Below are positions 1 through 9,500 of a stretch of 64,000 nucleotides of DNA, piece after piece (within the stretch, counting starts at the first letter, position 1; the number at the start of each line of letters is the position of its first letter). The position numbers were made by a program, and so were the translations under genes. Where the stretch lies: assembly GCF_003076475.1 (NCBI RefSeq), contig NZ_CP020919.1:372001-436000 (forward strand), read 5' to 3'. Under the pieces are notes generated by a model. The model was not told where the DNA came from. It saw only the letters and a program-made list of their open reading frames with translations, and made no database searches. This stretch comes from Flavobacterium kingsejongi (GTDB lineage: Bacteria > Bacteroidota > Bacteroidia > Flavobacteriales > Flavobacteriaceae).

Positions 1-1858
1 TATACGGGTTTCCGCCATAATTCAGGCTATCCGTCGCGGTATCAAAATCAAGCCCGCGCTTCCCTACTGTAAATTTAGCATCAGCCGACCATCGCCCTTT
101 ATGATAACGCGCAATCGCTACCAATTCTTTAAAGTTCCCGCCCCATTGATGCCCAAGGCTTTGGTTGTTATGCCCGTAGTTGGTCAGTATATTACTGTGC
201 TGGTACACATAAGGCCGCACATGATTGTATTCCAATTGCAACAATAGATTTTTCACCCGGAATGCATCATAATATTTTGCCCCAAGCTGATAGCCATATT
301 TATTCTTCCAGCTCTGCTGCCCTCCGGTAATATCACCTACCGAAAATTCATCCAACAGGAACTGGCCGTATACATTCATCTGATTATTGATCTTATATTT
401 CCCCGTCATCCCCAGCAATGCATTACCGGATTTTGAAGACGATGAGAACTCCACACTTCTGTAAAATATAATCGGATTCACAAAATTCACATCAAATCCC
501 CTGTCATTACTATTCGACCATACCACCGATTCAAAAAAGCCCAGATTCAGCCTTTTTGTCACATTCCAGCTCAGGTAATGGTTGGCAGAAAACTTAGTCG
601 CATAGGTACGATCTGTTGTAACCTCATTTCGAACATCCTTCAGCCACATATAAGTGTTCGTATATTTTACTTTCCAAAAGGTCGTGTTGATTTTAAAATA
701 AGGATACGGACTTGCCCCATCGCTTTCCAGCAGCGAACGATAACCGTCCCCTATAAAATTCCGCCCATAGCCCAACTGGAGATTAAAAAACCTACTGGGT
801 GTATAGGTCAGGTTAGCATCGGCAGAAGGAAAATCATAACCATCAGTTTTAAACTCCTTGGCAATACCGATCCCGGGAATTATAGCCGGATTCCCACCAC
901 TGGGTTTTATCGAATTGGCATAACGGTTGTAATAATCGGCAAACCGCCCCTGGCTTTCATAAATAGTCGTGGTAAAAGTCAATTCCTTTCCAATAGCGCC
1001 CTGAACCTGTATTCCGCGAGTGTTTTGATAGGTATAACTCACATCACTCGGGCTGCTTTTACCGATCCTCACATCAAAAATTGGATTAATGGTCAGCCAG
1101 TACCCTTCACCCTGGATGGCTACGAGGTTTTCATTCCAGAATTTCCTGCCCCACCAGCCGGTTTTATTTTTCATGATTTGCTGGTTTGCTTTCTCCAAAT
1201 CATAGTATTTCCCTACCTCAGTATAGGTGTATGGTTTTGACCCGGTGTGGTTATTGGCTCCTACCTGATTCATTGCGGCGTCAAAAGTGGCATAATAACT
1301 ATGGGGAAATGGGATATTCAATTGGCTTTTGAGTTGTGGATTCTCAAATTTCCTACTGATTATACTATCAAATTCCGTCAATTCCTTATTGCGGTCAATC
1401 AGCAAATTGCTATCCTGAATCGTCACTGCAGGCTGCCTGGAAAAAGGAACCGGAGCCACCAGCGGAATTGCAATTTTTATAGTATATTTTGCATACGTAG
1501 CAGTGCCATTATAAGTCGGCGGTGCCACTTTAGGCAGTTGTCCAAAGACTCTTTTCGTCTCTGCAATAAGTTCGGGATACAGGGCATCTACATACAACAC
1601 CCTAAAAACACCGGCAGTATCAACTTCAAATAGTGCCGTTACCACACCTTTAAAATCGTTTTCGGCTACGGTGGCCGGGACTTTGAAATTTGTATATACA
1701 AAATCCTGAATCCTATTATAAAAACAAGCTTCGGTTGCAGTGCCATCCAAATTTTTGCAATCAGGAAAAACCGGAAATAATTCACGGTCCTTATTATTTT
1801 GAGCATTACTATATTGAAAGCCAAAAATGATCAGCAAAAACAGGACACTATTCTTCAT
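1..1858 (-). CDS. remB: Gliding motility protein RemB, outer-membrane protein (3' end outside window)
   Basis: The minus strand is open from the ATG at 1858-1856 to the window edge, giving 619 codons without a stop. The N-terminus is a signal peptide (KNSVLFLLIIFGF, ending SNAQ). Next comes a region of about 100 residues resembling a TonB C-terminal fold (FKGVVTALFEVDTAGVFRVL). The rest is rich in aromatic, alternating beta-strand segments typical of an outer-membrane barrel. RemB is known from Flavobacterium johnsoniae as a mobile surface protein linked to gliding. The gene order sprA-gcvH-vanZ-deoC-remB matches my memory of that genome, which strengthens the name. It starts 22 bases after the deoC stop and probably shares its transcript. 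The C-terminus cannot be judged here. Otherwise it would be called a generic capsule-assembly or porin-like protein. Confidence 0.8.
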   Translation of the reverse strand, partial: MKNSVLFLLIIFGFQYSNAQNNKDRELFPVFPDCKNLDGTATEACFYNRIQDFVYTNFKVPATVAENDFKGVVTALFEVDTAGVFRVLYVDALYPELIAETKRVFGQLPKVAPPTYNGTATYAKYTIKIAIPLVAPVPFSRQPAVTIQDSNLLIDRNKELTEFDSIISRKFENPQLKSQLNIPFPHSYYATFDAAMNQVGANNHTGSKPYTYTEVGKYYDLEKANQQIMKNKTGWWGRKFWNENLVAIQGEGYWLTINPIFDVRIGKSSPSDVSYTYQNTRGIQVQGAIGKELTFTTTIYESQGRFADYYNRYANSIKPSGGNPAIIPGIGIAKEFKTDGYDFPSADANLTYTPSRFFNLQLGYGRNFIGDGYRSLLESDGASPYPYFKINTTFWKVKYTNTYMWLKDVRNEVTTDRTYATKFSANHYLSWNVTKRLNLGFFESVVWSNSNDRGFDVNFVNPIIFYRSVEFSSSSKSGNALLGMTGKYKINNQMNVYGQFLLDEFSVGDITGGQQSWKNKYGYQLGAKYYDAFRVKNLLLQLEYNHVRPYVYQHSNILTNYGHNNQSLGHQWGGNFKELVAIARYHKGRWSADAKFTVGKRGLDFDTATDSLNYGGNPY

Positions 1859-1880
1859 TAAAATGGGGGAAATTGATTTT

Positions 1881-2624
1881 TTAATACTCGCCGGAAGCTT
1901 CTTTATGATGAGCAATGGCTTTTGCAGCAGAGGTTCCGATTCGTTTTACGCCCAACCGCACCATTTCTATAGCTTCTTCATAGGTACGCACGCCACCCGC
2001 GGCTTTTACAGGAAGTGGAGAAGCATTTTCCAGCATCAGGATAATAGCAGGAACAGTAGCCCCGTTAGGAAGGCCATCGGCGGTCTTGTAGAAACCCGTG
2101 GAGGATTTTACGAAGATATCGGCGAAGTTAGTTTCTTTGAAATGAGCAATTACCGTATTTTTTACTAATGCGGATAACTGCACAATTTGTTCCGGCCGAA
2201 GTGCTGCCACCTCGATAATCCACTTAACGACCTTATGATGGGACAATCCAAATTCGGTACAACGGATTACTTCTTCTCTCACCTTATCACTGTTACCACT
2301 TTTGAAAGCTTCGTAATCAATCACAAAATCCAATTCATCCGCACCATCAGTTACAGCCTTAGCCGCTTCATCCAGTTTTTCAGACACTGTAGACTTTCCT
2401 TCCGGAAAATCAATCACCGTACCTACCAGTACCATGGATTCTGCCGCCATAACCATCTTCTTCGCCACCGACACAACATCGGGACGGATCATGATCAATT
2501 TGAATTGCTCGTCAATGGCTTCTTTAACGAAACCTAAGGCAACTTCAAAGTTCTTTTCATAACTAACTCCCGCTTGTTCAGCAGTTTTCAAATAGGTCGA
2601 ATCTAAATAATGTCTGATATCCAT
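1881..2624 (-). CDS. deoC: Deoxyribose-phosphate aldolase
   Basis: Catalyses the reversible cleavage of 2-deoxyribose 5-phosphate to glyceraldehyde 3-phosphate and acetaldehyde, the last step of deoxynucleoside catabolism in the cytoplasm. The protein is about 247 residues and a class I TIM-barrel aldolase. The Schiff-base lysine lies in the strongly conserved FVKSSTGF segment, the second lysine follows in the KAAGGVR segment, and LDFVIDYEAF matches the usual strand region. I chose the ATG at 2624 (MDIRHYLDSTYLK), because the eight extra codons from 2648 encode an unconserved aromatic stretch from poly-A/T DNA. It sits between the vanZ-like gene and remB on the same strand. No unusual feature was seen. 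Confidence 0.93.
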   Translation of the reverse strand: MDIRHYLDSTYLKTAEQAGVSYEKNFEVALGFVKEAIDEQFKLIMIRPDVVSVAKKMVMAAESMVLVGTVIDFPEGKSTVSEKLDEAAKAVTDGADELDFVIDYEAFKSGNSDKVREEVIRCTEFGLSHHKVVKWIIEVAALRPEQIVQLSALVKNTVIAHFKETNFADIFVKSSTGFYKTADGLPNGATVPAIILMLENASPLPVKAAGGVRTYEEAIEMVRLGVKRIGTSAAKAIAHHKEASGEY

Positions 2625-2716
2625 ACCGTAAAAATAAAAAAAACCCATCGAAACGGGATCTTTTTTTGTTTATTTTTTAAATGTTGCTGGCAGCGATCGA
2701 AATCCCAACCCTCGGT

Positions 2717-3085
2717 TTACTTATTATGATACATCCGGTACAAAATAAGAGAAGCCGCGAGACTTCCTGTAGTATTTGCCAAAGCATCCATAATATCTGC
2801 CGACCGGTTTACCGTAAGCAGCCCCTGCAACACTTCCATTAGCGCCCCATAGGCTACAGCCAAAAAGAAGCAAACTATTATATTTTTTACTATTCGGGCT
2901 TTAGGACTAGTACTCCTTAAAAACAAAAACCAGGCAGTTGTAAATACAAAATAAAATGTAAAATGAACATATTTATCAGCATTCGAAATACCGCCATCAG
3001 AAACTTTGAGGGTAACCAGGCTTAGAATTGTTATTGCAACAGTCCACAGTATAGCCGCCCCAAGCAGTATGTTTTTATGCACCAA
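2717..3085 (-). CDS. VanZ-family small membrane protein
   Basis: A 122-residue integral membrane protein with about four hydrophobic helices (roughly residues 8-27, 38-57, 68-90 and 98-118). It carries the VanZ-like signature: a DKYVHFTFYF segment in helix two, a YGALMEVLQ segment in helix three and a DIMDALANTTGSL segment before the last helix. VanZ proteins are named after a teicoplanin-resistance accessory protein, but in Bacteroidota this short form is a housekeeping gene of unknown activity. Its ATG overlaps the end of gcvH by 11 bases, which indicates translational coupling. The same gene lies between gcvH and deoC in related flavobacteria as I recall them. No resistance role should be inferred. 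Confidence 0.85.
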   Translation of the reverse strand: MVHKNILLGAAILWTVAITILSLVTLKVSDGGISNADKYVHFTFYFVFTTAWFLFLRSTSPKARIVKNIIVCFFLAVAYGALMEVLQGLLTVNRSADIMDALANTTGSLAASLILYRMYHNK

Positions 3086-3455
3086 TCAGTTTTTTATACT
3101 CTTCATCAGATAATAAAGAAGCTACCTCTGAAGCATCAGAAATTTTCAGCTTTACCATCCATCCGTCTCCATAAGGATCAGAATTTACTTTTTCCGGTGT
3201 GCTCTCCAACGTATCGTTAAAAGCGATAACCTCTCCAGATAATGGCAGGAATAAATCGGAAACTGTTTTTACAGCTTCAACAGTACCAAAAACCTCGTCT
3301 TTAGCAAGTGACTGGTCCAGTGTTTCCACTTCAACATAAACGATATCTCCCAATTCGCTTTGTGCAAATTCAGTAATCCCTACAGTTGCGATATCGCCAT
3401 CAATACTAACCCATTCGTGGTCTTTAGTATATTTTAAATTTGCTGGTATGTTCAT
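3075..3455 (-). CDS. gcvH: Glycine cleavage system H protein
   Basis: Lipoyl carrier protein of the glycine cleavage complex. It shuttles the aminomethyl group from P protein to T protein and dihydrolipoamide to L protein. The 126-residue length is normal. The lipoylated lysine is K63 in the motif GTVEAVKTVSDL, and the N-terminal KDHEWV and C-terminal DPYGDGWMVKLK segments match the family. The gcvP and gcvT genes are not in the window, as is common in flavobacteria where the genes are scattered. A TAcaTTTG box 18 bases upstream of the ATG suggests its own promoter in addition to read-through from sprA. Confidence 0.97.
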   Translation of the reverse strand: MNIPANLKYTKDHEWVSIDGDIATVGITEFAQSELGDIVYVEVETLDQSLAKDEVFGTVEAVKTVSDLFLPLSGEVIAFNDTLESTPEKVNSDPYGDGWMVKLKISDASEVASLLSDEEYKKLIGA

Positions 3456-3472
3456 TGTTTTTTAGTTTTTGG

Positions 3473-3480
3473 CAAATGTA
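3473..3480 (-). promoter_or_regulatory. Candidate -7 box of the gcvH promoter
   Basis: On the minus strand this reads TAcaTTTG, the Bacteroidota -7 consensus, and ends 17 bases before the gcvH start codon. I see no clear TTG at the -33 distance, so the promoter may be weak. It lies in the 58-base gap between sprA and gcvH. Confidence 0.45.
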
Positions 3481-3513
3481 TAGCATCTTTCGAGAACTAT
3501 AAAATGTTTTTGA

Positions 3514-6500
3514 TTAATTTCCGAAATTATATCGCAGCGTAAACCCGGAGCGTATATTCGTTATTGGGAAAGAGGTTGATATTACCGCTTTCGAGAACGA
3601 ATGATCATAATAGAAAATAGCCGTCAGGTTTTTACTGAAAGAATAATCGGCCGTGAATTTTATCGACCAGATATTCTGTCCTCCTGCTAACTGATTATTG
3701 TCATAATCCAGGTAACGCACTATGGTCTGGTTATTACGATAAGAGAAATCTGCTTTTATATTAATATCACTCTTAATGGTATTCATTGGATTATCGGCAA
3801 GACGGGAACTCATGGTCACATCTTTGATACGGTATCCTAATCCCAATACATATTCATATCCTTTTACCTCGGTCAGCAGGTTGTTGTCAAAACTCATCGA
3901 TAAGGCACGGTCCTTCTTCATCTCCGCCAGGAATTTGAAGGCATTTTTCATTTCAAAATCGATTCGGATCAACGGGTTAAACTGCTCCACAAGGTTGATA
4001 TTGGAAATAATCATCTTATTGAAGAAGTTACCATTCCCTGCATTATCCCTACCTCCCGGATTCTGATCGTACTCGAAATTCGATCGATACGAGTTGATGG
4101 TATAAGAAGCACGGTAATTGTGCTGTAGTGAAAAACGCTTGAATTTATCTTTGAAAAACTTATAACGCATCAATCCGGTATACTTCACACTCCAGTTCGG
4201 AATTGGAAAACTACGCATCGCATCCGTTGAAATTCCAGAAGCATCAGAACCTGTATAGGCGGCCAGGAAAGAAGGCAATAATACCGCCTGGCTGTTCTTT
4301 CCAAATCCTACTGGATACCCCACATTCTGGTCTCCCGGCTGGTCTCCCGGAGCATAAACCGGGAAGTTGCTCGTGCCGTAACGTTCTGTCGCCAAACGGT
4401 TCGCAATGATAAGGCGGTTTGTCCTGAAATCATCAAAAGCGGCCGATGAAACCTCGTCACTCTTAGAGAATGATGTTTTGATCAATACTGTAGAGATCGA
4501 AAAGTTACCATAGGTATACGGTGATCTTGAATTATACACCCCATCCATTACATCATATTGCTCTGAATAATTTTTAGAGAACGTACGATCGGCATTCAGG
4601 TCAATTTTAAAATCCGGGAATAGATCTACTGCTGCTGTAATGTTCAGCAATTTATTCGTCACCTGTGTATAATTCTGGTTGAATTCCTGGTAATTGGTCA
4701 GCCATCCGTTTTTAGCAGCTTCATAACGCACATCATCCTGGCTTCCCAAAATGAACCCTAAAGAAGGCTTAGTCGTTCCAAGGAATCCGACACGTGGCAG
4801 GAAACCTGGCAATGCCGTTCCGTTTGTTTCGCTATAGTTCACCTGTATGTTTTTCACACTCGTCACTACCCCGATCAGTCCGTCCATGAATACATTACCT
4901 TCATTCGCCACTGGTGCAGCTCCGGTGATTTTTTGTCCTGGTTTCGGTGGTGCAGCGGCTCTTGTGATCGCTTTTTTAGGTTTTTTCGTCAATCCGATGT
5001 ACTTATAAAAACTATCCATATTCAACGTTGTATTCAATCGGTGAATATTCCCATTCTGAATCGTATTCCCTAACCTGTAAGTAGTACCATCTTCCAGTTC
5101 TATAGTAGATAATGCATCTGAAGAACGCTGCCAGTTATAATCTGCCGTATAGGAATAGGTTGATTTCACAAAACTGAAAACCGGAATTTTATTGATCGGC
5201 AATTCATAATTCACGATAATCTGCTGAATGTGCTGATTCGGATCTCCAATATTCCAATAGTCATCCCAAATACTAAAATCATCAATTGGAATATTATTCT
5301 CATCCAGGTAATTGCGAACGATATTACTTGTCGATGCGGTATAGTTAATTTTTAGTGCTTTGGTCAGGTTGTAATTGAAACTATATTGATAATTAAAGAA
5401 ATAATTTCTTCGGTACAACGGGTCAATCTGGATACCCTGCACTTCCACCTGGCGGAACTGCTGTTTATTATACTGTCGGATAATGTTGGTACTAAACGAA
5501 AAGTTCGTTGGCAAATAATTAAAGTTGAAATCACTCAACAATTTCCAATAGCTGCTTTTCTTCATGAAAGCTGTTTTCTTGAAAGGCTCTACTGGCTTGG
5601 ACTGGAAATTATAATTATAGTCCACTGACGTCCGCACCTGTTGATCCAGAAGGTTTTGCACTTCATAATCATGGTGTTCCGTTTCATTAAATGAATAAGA
5701 GAAGGTAAAATTCTCCGGATCATAAACCCGTTGTTTTTGTTCCGGCCCACGCTCTTTACGAACCCCAATAAAGTTGATGCTTTTCGTTTTGGTATAATCG
5801 ATAGCACGGTTTTTCAGGTTGTCTTTTTCTGCCTGGTCTGCTGTAATATCAATCAGGTCTTTCAGCCTTATATCCTGGTTGAACGGGTCATATTCCGGTG
5901 TAATCGTTTGCTCCCCTACCGCATAATTGAAGGGTAAATTTACTCCCCATTTCTTAGGCAGTAATTTCCCAAGGTTTACGTTACTCACAATACTATATTG
6001 CTGGGTATCTTCCCGACTTCGTTCATTTGGCGTCTGTTCCAGGCTACCAAATCCAATCGTACTCATATTTCCGGTTGCGGAAATAGTGGCGAAATCAGCT
6101 AAATTAGTATCCATACTGGCTACTGCTGCCATACCGCCTTTGTTGTCCATATCGGCAAGGCGAAGCTCATTGAACCATACCTCTCCACGAACTGCACTCA
6201 CCGGAGTCTCGATTAAAGTATTGTTTTTTAACCCGACCATGATATTCCGTACATAACCGAAATTTGGGTTTCCTTTGATACCAATCCTCATTTTTCGGGG
6301 TAACGAAGGATCCAGGTCATTATCATACAGGTAATAAATTCCATTATCCTGTGTTGGGATGGAAGCAGGCAATATTGACATTGCTAAAATTTTCAGCTTG
6401 GTCAATAAAGAAAGCTGCACATCCATATTATTATCTTCCGGCCATATATCCGTATCTACTGTCGCACCTTCTGCCGTTACTTTCAACGGTACCTCAATCT

Positions 6501-9500
6501 GGTAGAAATTCTGTGTATAGTCATTACCAAAACGCAGGAATGCCACCATTTGATCAGAACGCAGGCCATTTCCGGCTGCTACATCTTCTGTCAAAGCTTC
6601 CGCATGCAGGAACATTTTTAATTTCTTATACTGACGCATGTCCACGTTCACACTTTTGAAAACAGCCCTGGAATCTCCCGGCTCCAAACCATCTGTAGTC
6701 GATGATGTATTGCCGTCTTTACTGTATACTCTCAAAGCAAGTGACTGCTCATTCTGGTTGATCAAAGTATTGTTATTGTACAATTGCTCGCGGGCTACTC
6801 CTGGCGGCACCACATATTTAATTGGCAATCTTGATTCTCCGTTTTCCTGGATATTCACAGCCAATACATCAAATCCTGTATTGTCCAGTGCGTCAACCGG
6901 ATCCGTTTCATTCGGGTCAAGGCTGTTTACATAACGTCTCCATTCGCCACGTACCAAGTCCAAAGCCCCAAAACGCAACGTAATACGATCACTGAATCCG
7001 GTTAGGAACATCCTCATAAAGCTGATGGAACGGAAATCGGAAATTTCACCCTGGGCATCTGCCGGGGTTACTTCCTGGATTGGAATTTTAAACTGGATCC
7101 ATCGGGTAGCAGTTGTTCCTCCTGACGGAAGGCTCGCTACGGTTTCACGGATATCAGTTACATAACGATCGGCTACGGTTAAGTTAGGACGGATCGCAAT
7201 ATTGAATTTATAATACGCATCAATAGTATTCATGGTATTATCGCGGTTGATATCTTCTGTATCCGGTAAGGTAGTCGATCCCCGCGTATTGTTATTCAGG
7301 TTTACCGGCGAGTTGCCTTCTACCCCATTGTATCTTTTATATCGATCAATAATATTACCCTGTGCACTCAGGTAAAATTCATAATTATCCTGTGAAGGGT
7401 CATCCCCGGCAAAAGCGGGAAACTTAGCCGATTCTTCGGCATCATTCAGTCCGTCAAAACCAACATCCTGCGCCACACGGTTTCCTTCATTGGTATCAAA
7501 AGCATAAATCAGGGATTGAGATGCCGGCACTTTACCCCAAATTGTAGGAATGGTAGCCTGGTTGGATCCCGCTTCCGGCAATCCATTTTCATACATCTTT
7601 TGTCCGTCTTTCAATATATCTTCCGAAATCTTACCAAGGTTAAAGGTCAGGGTCCCACTATCTGTAGGATTGTCCGCTGTTAAATCGGTGGAGTAAAATG
7701 GGTCCATCATCCAAAACTGGATGTATTCCACATTCGCCTGTTCAAAGTTGGTCGAATTGACCGCCCGCATAATACCTGCCCAGTTATTCTGTGGATTCGC
7801 AGCATAGGCCGTATTGTAATTATAAGGGCCTCGCTCCGCAGGATAATAGGTAAGGTCTAACGTTGGGATTACCGTAGTCTGTCCCTGAGCGATATCAACA
7901 TTTGGAAATAATTCCTGGCTGTAAATTCTTCGGGTACGGTTTTGGGAGATATCAGAATCAGAGATACCACTTGGCCTTTGCCCTGCATAAAAGGTAGGAT
8001 CAATCGTATACCAGGATAACTTTCCACGACGGAATCCATCTTCGATACCGTAATTTCCTTCCGCTACACCAAAACCAATCGGTGTACTGGCAAGGCTCCA
8101 GGCATTCGGGGAACGCATGTCAATAGTCGTCTGTGATCCTTCAAAGTCATCTACATATACTGTCGCTTCCCCTTCAAATTTATCCGCTTTTGGCGTATTC
8201 GGTTTCAGGTAGGCTACTTCCCCACGGATGGAGAAATTCGATGGCACATCAGTATCAATGTTCGGCAGTTTATTTACCAGTCTGGTTAAAAAAGGAACTT
8301 CGGTAGAATAGTTCATATTGAACCCGTAAATCGTATTGTTAACCGATTCCTGCCCGTAGTTTGATTTTTGGGTAAATGGTTTTTCAGTCATTTTCAGGAA
8401 AGTCGCCCCAATAAGGAACTTATCCGAAAATTTATGCTCAATATTGAATCCGGCAAATCTACGTGTCTGCTGACCAAAAGTAGAATTATTTTCCAGGGAT
8501 ACTTCAATAGGCGTGTTGGAATTTTGCAATGACGGATCCAAAATCTGCACTTTACCCAATTGGTAATTTACAGTATAGTCTACTCCTTCAATCAATACCC
8601 TTCCGCCTGTCGTCACCACAACAGATCCCTGTGGCACATTAAAAGCACCAATCGAGATTCCATCGCCTCCGGAAGATTTATACTTTCCTTTTAACTGGAA
8701 CTTGTTTTTATCACTATCCTGCAAAGCAGCAGTCTGCGTATCGCGGTATAATTTCTTGTATACATATTTTGCCTGGTTGGCATTATAAGACACCGTATTC
8801 TCATAATCCTCTGAAGTGGCTGTCGAAGGATCGGATAATTTATCAAACAAATGCTCTCCAAATGGTTCTACAGTCGTAAATATAATCCGCCCGTTTTGTA
8901 CGTCAACCGTCAGGCCCGGCACAAAATCGAAGAAACCATCCCCGTTATACTGAGGGTCATTGGTATAATTCAAACGGTCTACATTAAATACTTTCAACAG
9001 TGGCGTATTGTAACGGGTTTCGATATTTGGCGAAACCGGAGGCGTTACGATACTTCCTGCTACCGGGGTAATATAATTCAACGGTGAAGGATCGGTGTAA
9101 AGGATATTGAATTTAAAATCTTCCCGTTCCAACTGGTAAGCGTTTGGAATCTGGTAGATATTTTTCATCATCAAATTCCAGGTCGGCTGCACAAACATAT
9201 TATTGGCTCCGGCCTGTCTTACACTGGTCAGGTTACTTTTTAGCATTTTCAGGATCAAACTCTGCGTCAGTGGAATGTCTGTTCCTGGAGTCACTTGTGT
9301 AGCATCGATACCGTCAGTACCAAATTCCCCAACCTGGTAGACATCACCACCAATAGTATACTGATAGGCTACTGCCAGTACTTCATCATTCGACAACCTT
9401 TGGGTTAACGAAAGGTACCCTAACTGTGGATGGTAGGTATATTCATTCGGTGACAGTTTTCGGGCGTTTTCAAGCTTGGCATAATCGATCCCTTCACTGG

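Noticed and set aside
578..1240. Plus-strand open frame of 220 codons opposite remB
   Set aside because: It is antisense to a long, convincing minus-strand beta-barrel frame and has no recognisable domain or signal.
2717..3085. VanZ-like gene as a glycopeptide resistance gene
   Set aside because: The short VanZ-family protein is a housekeeping gene in this gene order and no other van genes are present.
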